From the NCBI GenBank assembly GCA_037444185.1, contig JBBIMW010000041.1, positions 1 through 21,016 of the forward strand: a stretch of 21,016 nucleotides of DNA, in the 5' to 3' direction. The notes below the pieces were generated by a model, which saw nothing but the letters and a program-made list of their open reading frames with translations, was not told the origin of the DNA and ran no database searches. Position 1 is the first letter of the stretch. Each line of letters begins with the position of its first letter. This stretch comes from JAILZP01 sp037444185 (lineage in GTDB: Bacteria; Bacillota; Desulfotomaculia; Desulfotomaculales; Desulfocucumaceae). Shown in pieces: positions 14,667-20,964 of this stretch. The position numbers and the translations under genes are program-made.

Positions 14667-15110
14667 TCACTTTAATATGTCCGAAACACTGACTCCCACC
14701 AGGTTCAGTATAAAAGACACTATTGTATCGGCCTTGTACACCAATACGACAGAGATGGTGGCGCTTATCCCGCCGCCTTTGATCAGTTCAATCTTCCTGG
14801 GATCCCTCAGTCCGCCTCCGGCGGCCTGGAGGCCCATAAAAATCACAGCTATCACAAAAAAGGTGATAAACAACGCCCTGACTGCGTTAACCATCCTTCC
14901 GCCAATTTTACTCACTTCTTCCTTTAGAGTATCCTTCCCTTTGACCTCCACAGCCTTTGACAGGTCGTCGTTTGCTATTCTGCCCGAAGACTCGCCGGGC
15001 CTGGTCTCATTGCCGGGCGAAGCGTGGGCGTACGATGCGACGGCAAAAATAAAAAGCAAAAATAAAAGAACAATAAAGACAGCCCCGGAATTGCGTTTCA
15101 TTATAATCAC
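14667..15110 (-). CDS. VirB2/TrbC-like small membrane protein (candidate T4SS pilin)
   Basis: The 147-residue product begins with a signal-peptide-like segment (GAVFIVLLFLLFIFAVASYAHA, cut likely after residue 31). A polar linker follows, then two hydrophobic helices (VRALFITFFVIAVIFMGLQAAGG and ISATISVVLVYKADTIVSFILNLVGV) joined by a short loop (LRDPRKIELIKGG). This is the VirB2/TrbC topology. The order VirB2-VirB3-VirB4 downstream supports it. The start is a GTG at 15110 with GGGAG seven bases upstream. It could instead be a structural membrane component rather than a polymerising pilin; sequence similarity alone does not decide. Confidence 0.7.
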   Translation of the reverse strand: MIIMKRNSGAVFIVLLFLLFIFAVASYAHASPGNETRPGESSGRIANDDLSKAVEVKGKDTLKEEVSKIGGRMVNAVRALFITFFVIAVIFMGLQAAGGGLRDPRKIELIKGGGISATISVVLVYKADTIVSFILNLVGVSVSDILK

Positions 15111-15130
15111 AAAATCACTCCCTTCTTTAG

Positions 15131-16321
15131 TTACGGACCATAAAGAGCCCTGCTTATCTCCAATAGCTGACTCCTGCTGATTAAAAAAATGGACCTGCCA
15201 TCCTCCGTTAGAATATCCTCCTTCAGAAACAGCAGCTCCCTCTTGATTTTTTCAGCACTGGACCGGTCCATCACTTCACTCAGCAACTTGTCAGTCCTGG
15301 ATATTTCCTTGGTCACCCCTGGGTGCCTGTATGTGTACACCGGCCTCAGCATTAATGTTTTTAAAAGCCATCCGCACTGCGACAGTTGCTCCCTGGTAAG
15401 CGACAGAGGGAAAATACCGTTCCTTCCATCCTCGATGATGGGCCTGTCCCCGCCGGTGCCGTCATATCTGCGACGGGCCGTTCCGTAATATATGACCCTG
15501 TTAAGATACCTCAATTTGTCCCGTTTTGCCCTTTTACGACGGTCCCCGTACGAAGAGCGGCCTTCGAGCCCTTGATCGCTTTCCCTGATTAGACCTACCC
15601 AGTGCGAATCTTTTATTTTTTTTAGAAGTTCGTCCCTTTCGGTGGGCCCGTAAGGGTTGAATTGCAACTGTTTTATCAGCTTGAACAGTTCCCGGAAAGA
15701 CAAAATTCCGCAACTTTCCATCTCCTTGAGTCTTTCCAGTGAAATACCGGTTTTTTGGGCCGCCAATTCCAGAGTCGGTCCATTTTCACTCACCGCCGCA
15801 GTGATTAGGCCGGGGTTTATTTTTATGTACGTATTGTCTGTATCAACTTTTGTGATACAATTATCGTCGAAAAAGCCGTCTTTACAGCGTAGTTTTTTCT
15901 TTGCCCTTTGATGCGTTTTTCTCACCGACTGAATACTTTTTCCGGTTAATCTTGAAATCTCTCTGATGGAAATCCCTTTTTTGACATGCTCCATAATAAA
16001 CAGCTCAGATGAGGTATAATGTATATAGCCATTGTTTTCCATCATCTCTTTGAAGTCGTCCCAGCCTGAGTGAACAGTGCTTCCGCCGGGGTGAATGCGG
16101 GCAGGCTCCGCCCCATCAAACGGCAGGACATTTTTATTGGCGAATTCCTCCGATTTGGTTCTTATGGCCGAGTATATCTGTCTTACCTGTTTTTCGGGAA
16201 TGGAAAGTATTTGTGATATTTCTCTGGTGCTGTGATCTGCGGCAAGACTGTATACCATCCTCTGCTGCTTGCTCAATTTGTGCAAGGGAACTGGCGGCAA
16301 GGGTTCACGGCGTCTGCCCAA
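15131..16321 (-). CDS. three-HTH DNA-binding regulator at the head of the operon
   Basis: The 396-residue soluble protein contains two sigma-70 region 4/LuxR-type helix-turn-helix units. They lie at about residues 16-58 (LSKQQRMVYSLAADHSTREI, QILSIPEKQVRQIYSAIRTK) and 101-145 (YTSSELFIMEHVKKGISIREI, RLTGKSIQSVRKTHQRAKKK). A third possible HTH lies at 170-220 (LELAAQKTGISLERLKEME). The C-terminal half is basic and charged, with no known domain. The start is a TTG at 16321 with GGAGG six bases upstream. It is the first gene after a strong promoter and only 20 bases from the VirB2-like gene, so it probably controls its own operon. It is not a canonical sigma factor because no region 2 is visible. 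Confidence 0.75.
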   Translation of the reverse strand: MGRRREPLPPVPLHKLSKQQRMVYSLAADHSTREISQILSIPEKQVRQIYSAIRTKSEEFANKNVLPFDGAEPARIHPGGSTVHSGWDDFKEMMENNGYIHYTSSELFIMEHVKKGISIREISRLTGKSIQSVRKTHQRAKKKLRCKDGFFDDNCITKVDTDNTYIKINPGLITAAVSENGPTLELAAQKTGISLERLKEMESCGILSFRELFKLIKQLQFNPYGPTERDELLKKIKDSHWVGLIRESDQGLEGRSSYGDRRKRAKRDKLRYLNRVIYYGTARRRYDGTGGDRPIIEDGRNGIFPLSLTREQLSQCGWLLKTLMLRPVYTYRHPGVTKEISRTDKLLSEVMDRSSAEKIKRELLFLKEDILTEDGRSIFLISRSQLLEISRALYGP

Positions 16322-16359
16322 AATATTCCTCCTTTCCTGATGTATCGTGTTTAAGAAAC

Positions 16360-16388
16360 ATTTTATTCCAACATAGCTACTTAGTCAA
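16360..16388 (-). promoter_or_regulatory. main promoter of the T4SS-Tad operon
   Basis: On the minus strand the -35 box TTGACT (16383-16388) and -10 box TAAAAT (16360-16365) are separated by exactly 17 bases, each matching consensus at five of six positions. Transcription would start near 16353, giving a leader of about 32 bases that carries AGGAAAGGAGG. The spacer contains the palindrome TAGCTA (16374-16379). Confidence 0.75.
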
Positions 16389-16403
16389 CACAAAAGTAAA
16401 ACT

Positions 16404-16411
16404 GTTTAAAC
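16404..16411. promoter_or_regulatory. possible operator GTTTAAAC in the divergent region
   Basis: An 8-bp perfect palindrome lies between the divergent genes, 16 bp upstream of the minus-strand -35 box. Its place fits a binding site for one of the XRE regulators, but the match is short and could be chance. No convincing plus-strand promoter was found in 16322-16478. Confidence 0.3.
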
Positions 16412-16478
16412 ATAATTTTTGTATTGCAGGGAGTTAATATATCTTTTACATGAAACAATATTATTCCGGGGTGGACAA

Positions 16479-17114
16479 ATGAAGGTTTTTGCGGATGGTG
16501 AAATCACGCGAAAAAGAAAGGCGATGGGGCTTTCCCAAAGAAAAACGGCCTTAATGCTACAAAAGCTTTACGGAGTAAAAATTTCCCATTCTTACCTTTC
16601 AATTATTGAAAGGGGACGGGTGGATTCAATTAGTGCCGAGCTGCAGAGGGCCTTGGAGGATTTCTTTAAAATAAGCCGGGGCGAAAACAGCACCGTACAC
16701 CGCATACCACTTTACAAGGGAAAAAAAGTATCGGGACACTTGGACCTTCCAGGACCGGTACTGGCCGATTTCGCCGTCGAAGCCGACTATGACTTGCCGG
16801 CAATGGGCATATTCCGGGGGGATGTGATCGTCTGCAGAAAAGGCCGGCCATCTTTTGAACACCCGGAAATAATCCCCCAAAAACAGGGTTTTACATATAA
16901 TTATTCAGGGGAAAAACATCCGGATTCCATTGGCACGGCGGTGCTGATAATCAAAAAGTCGGTGGAAAAAAAATATCACGATTTGACTGTTAAAGCCGCC
17001 GCAACTATACTGGCCGGAGAGGATCTTATCAAGTTGCTGGCTGAAAGGGCGGGCGTCAGGGAAATTGACCTGTTCCGGTCACTGGCGGTGTTAAGGGGCT
17101 TCAGCAAAGAATAA
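16479..17114 (+). CDS. XRE-family regulator with S24/LexA-like C-terminal domain
   Basis: The 211-residue product has a Cro/C1-type helix-turn-helix at about 8-65 (TRKRKAMGLSQRKTALMLQK, then SHSYLSIIERGR). A C-terminal part at 76-165 resembles the S24 peptidase domain of LexA/CI repressors (ADYDLPAMGIFRGDVIVCRKG). The position of the nucleophilic serine in GDSM is occupied by Tyr104 in ADYDL, so self-cleavage looks lost. The start is the ATG at 16479 with GGGGTGG four bases upstream; a longer frame from 16419 has no such site. It diverges from the operon regulator, with 157 bp between them, and is 17 bases from the next gene. A repressor of the operon is the likely role, by position. Confidence 0.8.
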   Translation: MKVFADGEITRKRKAMGLSQRKTALMLQKLYGVKISHSYLSIIERGRVDSISAELQRALEDFFKISRGENSTVHRIPLYKGKKVSGHLDLPGPVLADFAVEADYDLPAMGIFRGDVIVCRKGRPSFEHPEIIPQKQGFTYNYSGEKHPDSIGTAVLIIKKSVEKKYHDLTVKAAATILAGEDLIKLLAERAGVREIDLFRSLAVLRGFSKE

Positions 17115-17131
17115 CTACGGGAGACAGCTGA

Positions 17132-17536
17132 TTGATGGGAAAAATGTTTAAGGCCGAAAGCAAAACCCGGGGGGACAAAATACTGGAATTAACCAGATTG
17201 AGAAAAATGACCCTGGCGGAACTGCGGAGGGCGGCGGACATTTCCAGGGCCACCATGAGCCGCCTGATAAACGATCCCAAAGGGTACACCCCGTCGGATC
17301 ACACTGTGGAAAAAATCGCGGCAGTACTGGAAGTCAATCCTTTATACCTGAAGGACGACAATGTGATCGGTCCGGAGGAAATCTTTCCCTATCTCACCGG
17401 AGATGATCTTAAATTTTTTATGGACCTGAAAAATCTGCCCTTCATCAAACTGACTAAGGAGGCGGCCGAAAAAGGGATCAGCCCCGAAGACCTGAAAAAA
17501 CTGGTGGAAATACTGCTGGCCACCCGGGAAGCGTAA
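17132..17536 (+). CDS. small XRE-family helix-turn-helix regulator
   Basis: The 134-residue product has a Cro/C1-type DNA-binding domain at about residues 13-75: KILELTRLRKMTLAELRRAA, then DISRATMSRLIND as turn and recognition helix, then HTVEKIAAVLEVNPLYL. A short helical C-terminus ends with LKKLVEILLATREA. The start is TTG at 17132 (GGGAG eight bases upstream) or the ATG immediately after it at 17135. It is 17 bases downstream of the S24-like regulator and is probably co-transcribed with it. The target is unknown; the adjacent divergent operon is the obvious candidate. Confidence 0.82.
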   Translation: MMGKMFKAESKTRGDKILELTRLRKMTLAELRRAADISRATMSRLINDPKGYTPSDHTVEKIAAVLEVNPLYLKDDNVIGPEEIFPYLTGDDLKFFMDLKNLPFIKLTKEAAEKGISPEDLKKLVEILLATREA

Positions 17537-17552
17537 GTTGAACGCACCAAAA

Positions 17553-17804
17553 TCATTTGTTTTCTTCTCCGGCCGGACAGACCGGTTCGCTATCCCGCCC
17601 GGCGGCGGAACCCGGGCACCGCCCCGCCGGAACCGTTTCCCGGTCTTTGTCCTTCCAAGAGAGATTCTTCGCGCAGCGGACAACAGCATGTTTTAATTGG
17701 GCGGCGGGAAGGTTTCTATTGACAACAAAATTACTGCCGTTGAATAAATAGCATATTTCCTCACCCAGGTCCCGGATTTTAACTGGCAAAACAATACACT
17801 CCAT
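17553..17804 (-). CDS. hypothetical protein (83 aa)
   Basis: The product begins MECIVLPVKIRDLGEEICYL, continues with a compact hydrophobic/basic segment (FVVNRNLPAAQLKHAVVRCAKNLSWKD), and ends in a polar Cys/Pro-containing tail. The first 52 residues look like a real folded domain with alternating strand and helix patterns, but I recognise no family. There is no clear Shine-Dalgarno site before the ATG at 17804. It is convergent with the XRE gene, and the tandem 15-bp repeats at 17884-17919 lie 80-115 bases upstream of its start. Confidence 0.5.
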   Translation of the reverse strand: MECIVLPVKIRDLGEEICYLFNGSNFVVNRNLPAAQLKHAVVRCAKNLSWKDKDRETVPAGRCPGSAAGRDSEPVCPAGEENK

Positions 17805-17883
17805 TTTTTAGATAACTGTTTTGGGATTGAGTATATCATATTATTATTAAAATAAAACCCTATTTTGCCATAAAACGACAATC

Positions 17884-17919
17884 GGTGCCTGAAAGCCTTA
17901 AAATGGTGCCTGAAAGCCT
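17884..17919. repeat. two direct 15-bp repeats at 21-bp period
   Basis: GGTGCCTGAAAGCCT occurs at 17884-17898 and again, identically, at 17905-17919, separated by TAAAAT. A 21-bp period places both copies on the same face of the helix, as expected for tandem binding of one regulator. Only two copies are present. Confidence 0.85.
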
Positions 17920-17992
17920 CCGGGTATCCCGCATATACCAGGAGGTAAAAAAATTCACGCAAAAAAAGAAAAAATCCTCCCCTTGCGACGAA

Positions 17993-18062
17993 GAACAAAA
18001 TCGCCCTTGCGGGCGACAGGAATCCAGAAGCCAGGAGTCAGAAGCCAGAATTTAATGCATTC
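17993..18062. repeat. dispersed intergenic repeat, copy B
   Basis: It has the same 23-base core as copy A (14598-14620), with hairpin TCGCCC-TTGC-GGGCGA. A purine-rich arm of near repeats follows (CCAGAAGCCAGGAGTCAGAA, then GCCAGAATT) and ends near GCATTC. On the minus strand the hairpin precedes ATTTTGTTC. Such CTGGCTTCTGACTCCTG-like arms occur as intergenic repeats in several Firmicute genomes as far as I recall. Confidence 0.75.
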
Positions 18063-18066
18063 CTTT

Positions 18067-18088
18067 AAAAAAGCTCCCTTTCGGGAAT
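18067..18088 (-). terminator. probable terminator of the ferritin-like gene
   Basis: On the minus strand TTCCC-GAAA-GGGAG, a five-bp stem closed by a GAAA tetraloop, is followed by CTTTTTT. It lies about 140 bases past the ferritin-like stop codon. The stem is short, so efficiency is uncertain. Confidence 0.5.
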
Positions 18089-18224
18089 AATTTAAATAAC
18101 TTAGTACCGGGCCACATGGATGCGGCTCGGGGCCGGGGGCCGGGCTTCAATCCGGCTGCAGCTTGGAAATACTCCTCCCCCCGTACACTCCATCAATAGC
18201 CTGGCGTGCCGGCGGACCGGTCAA

Positions 18225-18713
18225 CTACCACTTGATTTTGTTCAGGTGAGCCAGCATCCTGATATGCGCCTTTTCCTGTTCAATCAGCCCCTGAACCGCC
18301 TCCCTGCCCGATTCGTCCACCCCATTCAAAAACTCCTGGAAAATCAATATGGAATCCTTCTCAAAGCGCAGGGCGACGGCCAATGCCTCCCGGGCCACCA
18401 CCACATCCTTGATCAAGCTTTCCACGTTGTTGATATTGAATACGTGGTTATCTATAATGGCCTTTAAATAATCACCGTATTCACCGGCGTAACTCTCATT
18501 GGGCGTAATATCGTTTTTAAAATTAGCACCCAGGGCTTGGAAATCGCTGATGTGCTTGTCTTCCTCCCCGGCCAGGGCTTTAAAAAGCGCCTTTATTTCC
18601 GAGTCAGTGACCATTTGCGCGGCGGCCTCATAAAATGCCTTGCCGGCCTTTTCAATATCAATGGCCAGCCTGATGATTTCATCTCCGCTGAATTTTAAAA
18701 TACTCCATACCAC
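18225..18713 (-). CDS. ferritin-like/rubrerythrin-type diiron protein
   Basis: The 162-residue product is a four-helix ferritin-like domain with two diiron half-sites. Candidate ligands are E21 (DIEKAGKAFYE), E51 and H54 (GEEDKHISDF), E118 (RFEKDSI), and E147 and H150 (EQEKAHIRML). There is no C-terminal rubredoxin domain, so it is not a full rubrerythrin. Roles in peroxide reduction or iron handling are usual for the family in anaerobes. The start is a GTG at 18713 with GGGAGG about ten bases upstream. It is separated from the P-II gene by a terminator and a 150-base AT-rich stretch, so it is probably transcribed on its own; no convincing promoter was identified there. Confidence 0.85.
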   Translation of the reverse strand: MVWSILKFSGDEIIRLAIDIEKAGKAFYEAAAQMVTDSEIKALFKALAGEEDKHISDFQALGANFKNDITPNESYAGEYGDYLKAIIDNHVFNINNVESLIKDVVVAREALAVALRFEKDSILIFQEFLNGVDESGREAVQGLIEQEKAHIRMLAHLNKIKW

Positions 18714-18871
18714 AGCCTTTTAACCTCCCGGAATGTTTTTGACCCTGAACGGCCTTTTGCCAAGGTCTGATAGTATTATTTTAATGAATGCTGATTACAA
18801 AACATTTAACGGGTTATTAATTTTTTCTTAACGCAACTTTATTATTTACCGCCGCGGCCCTGGGTTATCGC

Positions 18872-18896
18872 AAAAAAAACAGCCTTTAAAAGGCTG
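18872..18896 (-). terminator. intrinsic terminator of the amtB-P-II operon
   Basis: The palindrome CAGCCTTTTAAAGGCTG (18880-18896) is followed on the minus strand by eight T residues (18872-18879). It lies 22 bases past the P-II stop codon. Confidence 0.9.
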
Positions 18897-18918
18897 CATT
18901 AAAAGACTTCTCACCGCA

Positions 18919-19257
18919 TTAAATGGCATCCTCGCCGGATTCCCCGGTCCTTATGCGAACGGCGTTATCCACGGTGCTGACAAATATCTTCCCGTCGCCG
19001 ATGGCCCCGGTCACTGCCGCCTTTCTAATCATCCGCACCACATCATCCACCACCCCGTCCCGAACCACCACCTCCACCTTCACCTTGGGAAGCAGATTGA
19101 TGGTGAGCTCGGTTCCCCGGTACACTTCCTTGCGCCCTTTCTGAAGCCCGCACCCCATCACCTGCATCACCGTCATACCCTGTACCCCGATCTGATTCAG
19201 CGCTTCTTTAACTTCCTCCAGCTTGCCCGGACGCAAAATACACTCTATTTTTTTCAT
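18919..19257 (-). CDS. glnK: P-II nitrogen regulatory protein (GlnB/GlnK family)
   Basis: A trimeric signal protein that binds ATP/ADP and 2-oxoglutarate and, in amtB operons, plugs the ammonium channel when nitrogen is plentiful. The 112 residues start MKKIECILRPGKLEEVKEAL, carry the T-loop (GLQKGRKEVYRGTEL) and the C-terminal signature TGAIGDGKIFV followed by RIRTGE. Y46 is present, but position 51, the uridylylated tyrosine of enteric P-II, is Leu, so GlnD-type control is not expected. It lies 16 bases downstream of amtB, the reverse of the enteric glnK-amtB order, and has its own terminator. The operon position is the reason for choosing glnK over glnB. Confidence 0.93.
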   Translation of the reverse strand: MKKIECILRPGKLEEVKEALNQIGVQGMTVMQVMGCGLQKGRKEVYRGTELTINLLPKVKVEVVVRDGVVDDVVRMIRKAAVTGAIGDGKIFVSTVDNAVRIRTGESGEDAI

Positions 19258-19273
19258 AAAGCAACATTCCTTT

Positions 19274-20671
19274 CTATTTCAGCTGTACACCAGGGGTGGA
19301 TTGTGAGCCGCCGGCCACCGGCGCCCCGGCGAATCCTTTCTGAAAAACCGTGCCAGCCACAATGTCGGGATATGCATCCTCTCCGTGCATGGCCAGATCA
19401 AGACCCAATTCCTGCTCCTCCTCGGTGGCCCTTAGTCTCATCACCAATCCCACCAGTTTTAATATTATAAAAGTGAATACCGCCGCAAAAGCTATGGTGG
19501 CCAGCACCCCGACAGCCTGGAGGCCCAGCTGGGCCGGATTGCCGGACAAAAGTCCGTCCGCCCCGGCTGCGTTGATGGCCCTGGAGGCGAAAATTCCGGT
19601 GGCCAGAGCCCCCCAGACGCCGCCGACGCAATGTATTCCGAAGGCGTCCAGGGAGTCGTCGTAGGCTATTTTTTTCTTGATGACGCCGACCGCCAGATAG
19701 CAAAGGGTTCCCCCCACCAGTCCGATAACGATGGAGGACAGAGGAGAAACAAAGCCTGCGGCCGGGGTAATGGCCACCAGTCCTGCCACGGCGCCGCTGA
19801 CGGCCCCCAGAAGGGTGGGCTTGCCGTGGTGCATCCACTCGGCGAACATCCAGGCCAGGGCCGCAGCAGCAGCCGCCGTGTTTGTAACCACAAAGGCGCT
19901 GGCAGCCAGGCCGCCGGCGGACAAAGCGCTGCCCGCGTTAAACCCGAACCAGCCGAACCAGAGCAAAGATGCGCCCAGCACCGCAAATGGAATCTGGTGA
20001 GGAATCATGGCCTCACTGCCGTAGCCCTTGCGTCTGCCCAACATCAGGCAGGCCACCAGCCCGGACACCCCGGAGCTTATGTGCACTACCGTGCCGCCGG
20101 CAAAATCAAGGGCGCCCAACTCCCTGATCCATCCACCCACTCCCCATGTCCAGTGGGCCAGGGGATCATATACAATGGTGGTCCACAGGAAAATAAAAGC
20201 CAGAAACGCCGGAAAGCGCATCCTTTCAGCCACCGAGCCGCTGATGATGGCCGCAGTGATGATGGCGAACATCAGCTGAAAGGCCATAAACACCAAATGG
20301 GGAACGGTGCCCGCATAATCGGCGTTGGGATCCTGACCCACGCCATTCAGCCCCGCCCAGTCGAGGGACCCTAAAATGTGGCCCCGGTCAGGGCCAAAGG
20401 CCAGGGAATATCCAAACAGCACCCACTGTACGGACACCAGGCAGATGACCACAAAGCTCTGCATAATCGTGCTCAGCACATTCTTCTTTCTGACCATACC
20501 CCCGTAAAAAAGCGCCAGTCCCGGCGTCATCAACATAACCAGGGCTGCGGAAACCAACACGAAGGCGGTGTCCCCGGCATCCACCGCGGCTCCTGTTTCA
20601 CCGGCCAGGGCCGGACTGGGCATGCCTGTCAATATCAGCAGCGGCAACCACCTGATTTTTAACAGCAGATT
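19274..20671 (-). CDS. amtB: ammonium transporter AmtB
   Basis: A trimeric membrane channel for ammonium uptake. The 465-residue product has a signal peptide (1-24, ending SPALA) and then about eleven membrane helices. The family marks are all present: FYGGMVRKKNVLSTIMQSF, the conserved Asp and first pore histidine in YDPLAHWTWG followed by HISSGVSGL, and the twin-histidine partner in DAFGIHCVGGVWGALATGIF. The C-terminal tail (RATEEEQELGLDLAMHGEDAY) is the element that contacts P-II. The start at 20671 is fixed by GGAGGAGG eight bases upstream; longer in-frame starts at 20704 and 20692 lie before or within that site. The leader contains an attenuator. Confidence 0.95.
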   Translation of the reverse strand, partial: NLLLKIRWLPLLILTGMPSPALAGETGAAVDAGDTAFVLVSAALVMLMTPGLALFYGGMVRKKNVLSTIMQSFVVICLVSVQWVLFGYSLAFGPDRGHILGSLDWAGLNGVGQDPNADYAGTVPHLVFMAFQLMFAIITAAIISGSVAERMRFPAFLAFIFLWTTIVYDPLAHWTWGVGGWIRELGALDFAGGTVVHISSGVSGLVACLMLGRRKGYGSEAMIPHQIPFAVLGASLLWFGWFGFNAGSALSAGGLAASAFVVTNTAAAAAALAWMFAEWMHHGKPTLLGAVSGAVAGLVAITPAAGFVSPLSSIVIGLVGGTLCYLAVGVIKKKIAYDDSLDAFGIHCVGGVWGALATGIFASRAINAAGADGLLSGNPAQLGLQAVGVLATIAFAAVFTFIILKLVGLVMRLRATEEEQELGLDLAMHGEDAYPDIVAGTVFQKGFAGAPVAGGSQSTPGVQLK

Positions 20672-20771
20672 CATTATTATTACCTCCTCCATTTTATATT
20701 TCACTTTGCCAGAGTGCTCTCAGCCAAACCGGCGCGCCTGAATAAAGCTGAGACCACAATGACGAACCAAT

Positions 20772-20806
20772 AAAAAAGACGCCATCAATGGTTGAATAGC
20801 GCCTTT
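20772..20806 (-). terminator. intrinsic terminator in the amtB leader (attenuator)
   Basis: On the minus strand AAAGGCGCT (20798-20806) pairs with GGCGTCTTT (20775-20783), including two G-U pairs. An inner TCAA-CCA-TTGA stem extends it to about 14 bp, and a T-run follows (20772-20777). It ends about 100 bases upstream of the amtB start codon, so it would stop transcription before the gene unless prevented. Confidence 0.8.
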
Positions 20807-20809
20807 GCC

Positions 20810-20869
20810 ATAAAATACGTCATTGTATAATATTTCTGCTTGTCAATATGCTTCTTGCATTAAAATGCA
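20810..20869 (-). promoter_or_regulatory. tandem six-base-loop hairpins: candidate ANTAR antiterminator target
   Basis: Two hairpins precede the leader terminator on the minus strand. P1 (20849-20869) has a TGC-a-TTTT/AGAA-GCA stem with loop AATGCA. P2 (20815-20828, extendable to 20810-20833 across a TT/TT internal loop) has an ATAC/GTAT stem with loop AATGAC. Both loops have six bases with A at 1 and G at 4, the hallmark recognised by ANTAR-domain proteins such as NasR, AmiR and EutV. P2 abuts the terminator, as in known ANTAR leaders. The P1 stem has a bulge and an alternative palindromic fold, so this is a candidate. Confidence 0.55.
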
Positions 20870-20884
20870 GCAATAAATTAAACA

Positions 20885-20944
20885 CCCGGCATTCACGCTG
20901 GTTTAAATGCCGGGCTTCAGTGCCCCAAGCTCCACAATGAGCTT
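20885..20944 (-). promoter_or_regulatory. two hairpins in the distal amtB leader
   Basis: Just after the predicted transcription start come AAGCTC-ATTGTG-GAGCTT (20927-20944), again a six-base loop with A1 and G4, and a 9-bp stem CCCGGCATT/AATGCCGGG with a 12-base loop (20885-20914). The second has only a weak T-rich tail. Either may be part of the leader's regulatory fold. Confidence 0.5.
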
Positions 20945-20964
20945 CGATATCTTTTATAGGAAGT

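Larger units (their letters stand above)
17805..18224. other. non-coding interval between the 83-aa ORF and the ferritin-like gene
   Basis: The 17805-17990 part is AT-rich and holds the tandem 15-bp repeat and a possible -10 (TATACT, minus strand, near 17830). Dispersed repeat copy B and a short terminator follow. The 18090-18224 part is GC-rich, and I see no gene in it. Confidence 0.6.

Noticed and set aside
281..17536. Integrative conjugative element
   Set aside because: Secretion genes and XRE/S24-like regulators fit one, but no relaxase, VirD4, integrase, att site or oriT is seen, so it cannot be called from this window.
17884..17919. CRISPR-like repeats
   Set aside because: Only two 15-bp copies with a 6-bp spacer and no cas genes.
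17693..17998. 101-aa minus-strand frame over the tandem repeats
   Set aside because: Phe-rich translation of AT-rich repeat DNA, partly overlapping the better 83-aa frame; the repeated AFRH pieces come from the 15-bp repeats.
18721..18871. Promoter TTGTAA/TAATAC for the ferritin-like gene
   Set aside because: The -10 box matches consensus poorly and spacing is not optimal; several equally weak choices exist in this AT-rich stretch.
20842..20847. TTGACA as -35 box of a proximal amtB promoter
   Set aside because: The only good -10-like sequence (TATACA) is about 11-12 bases downstream, too close for a standard promoter, and it forms part of the P2 hairpin.
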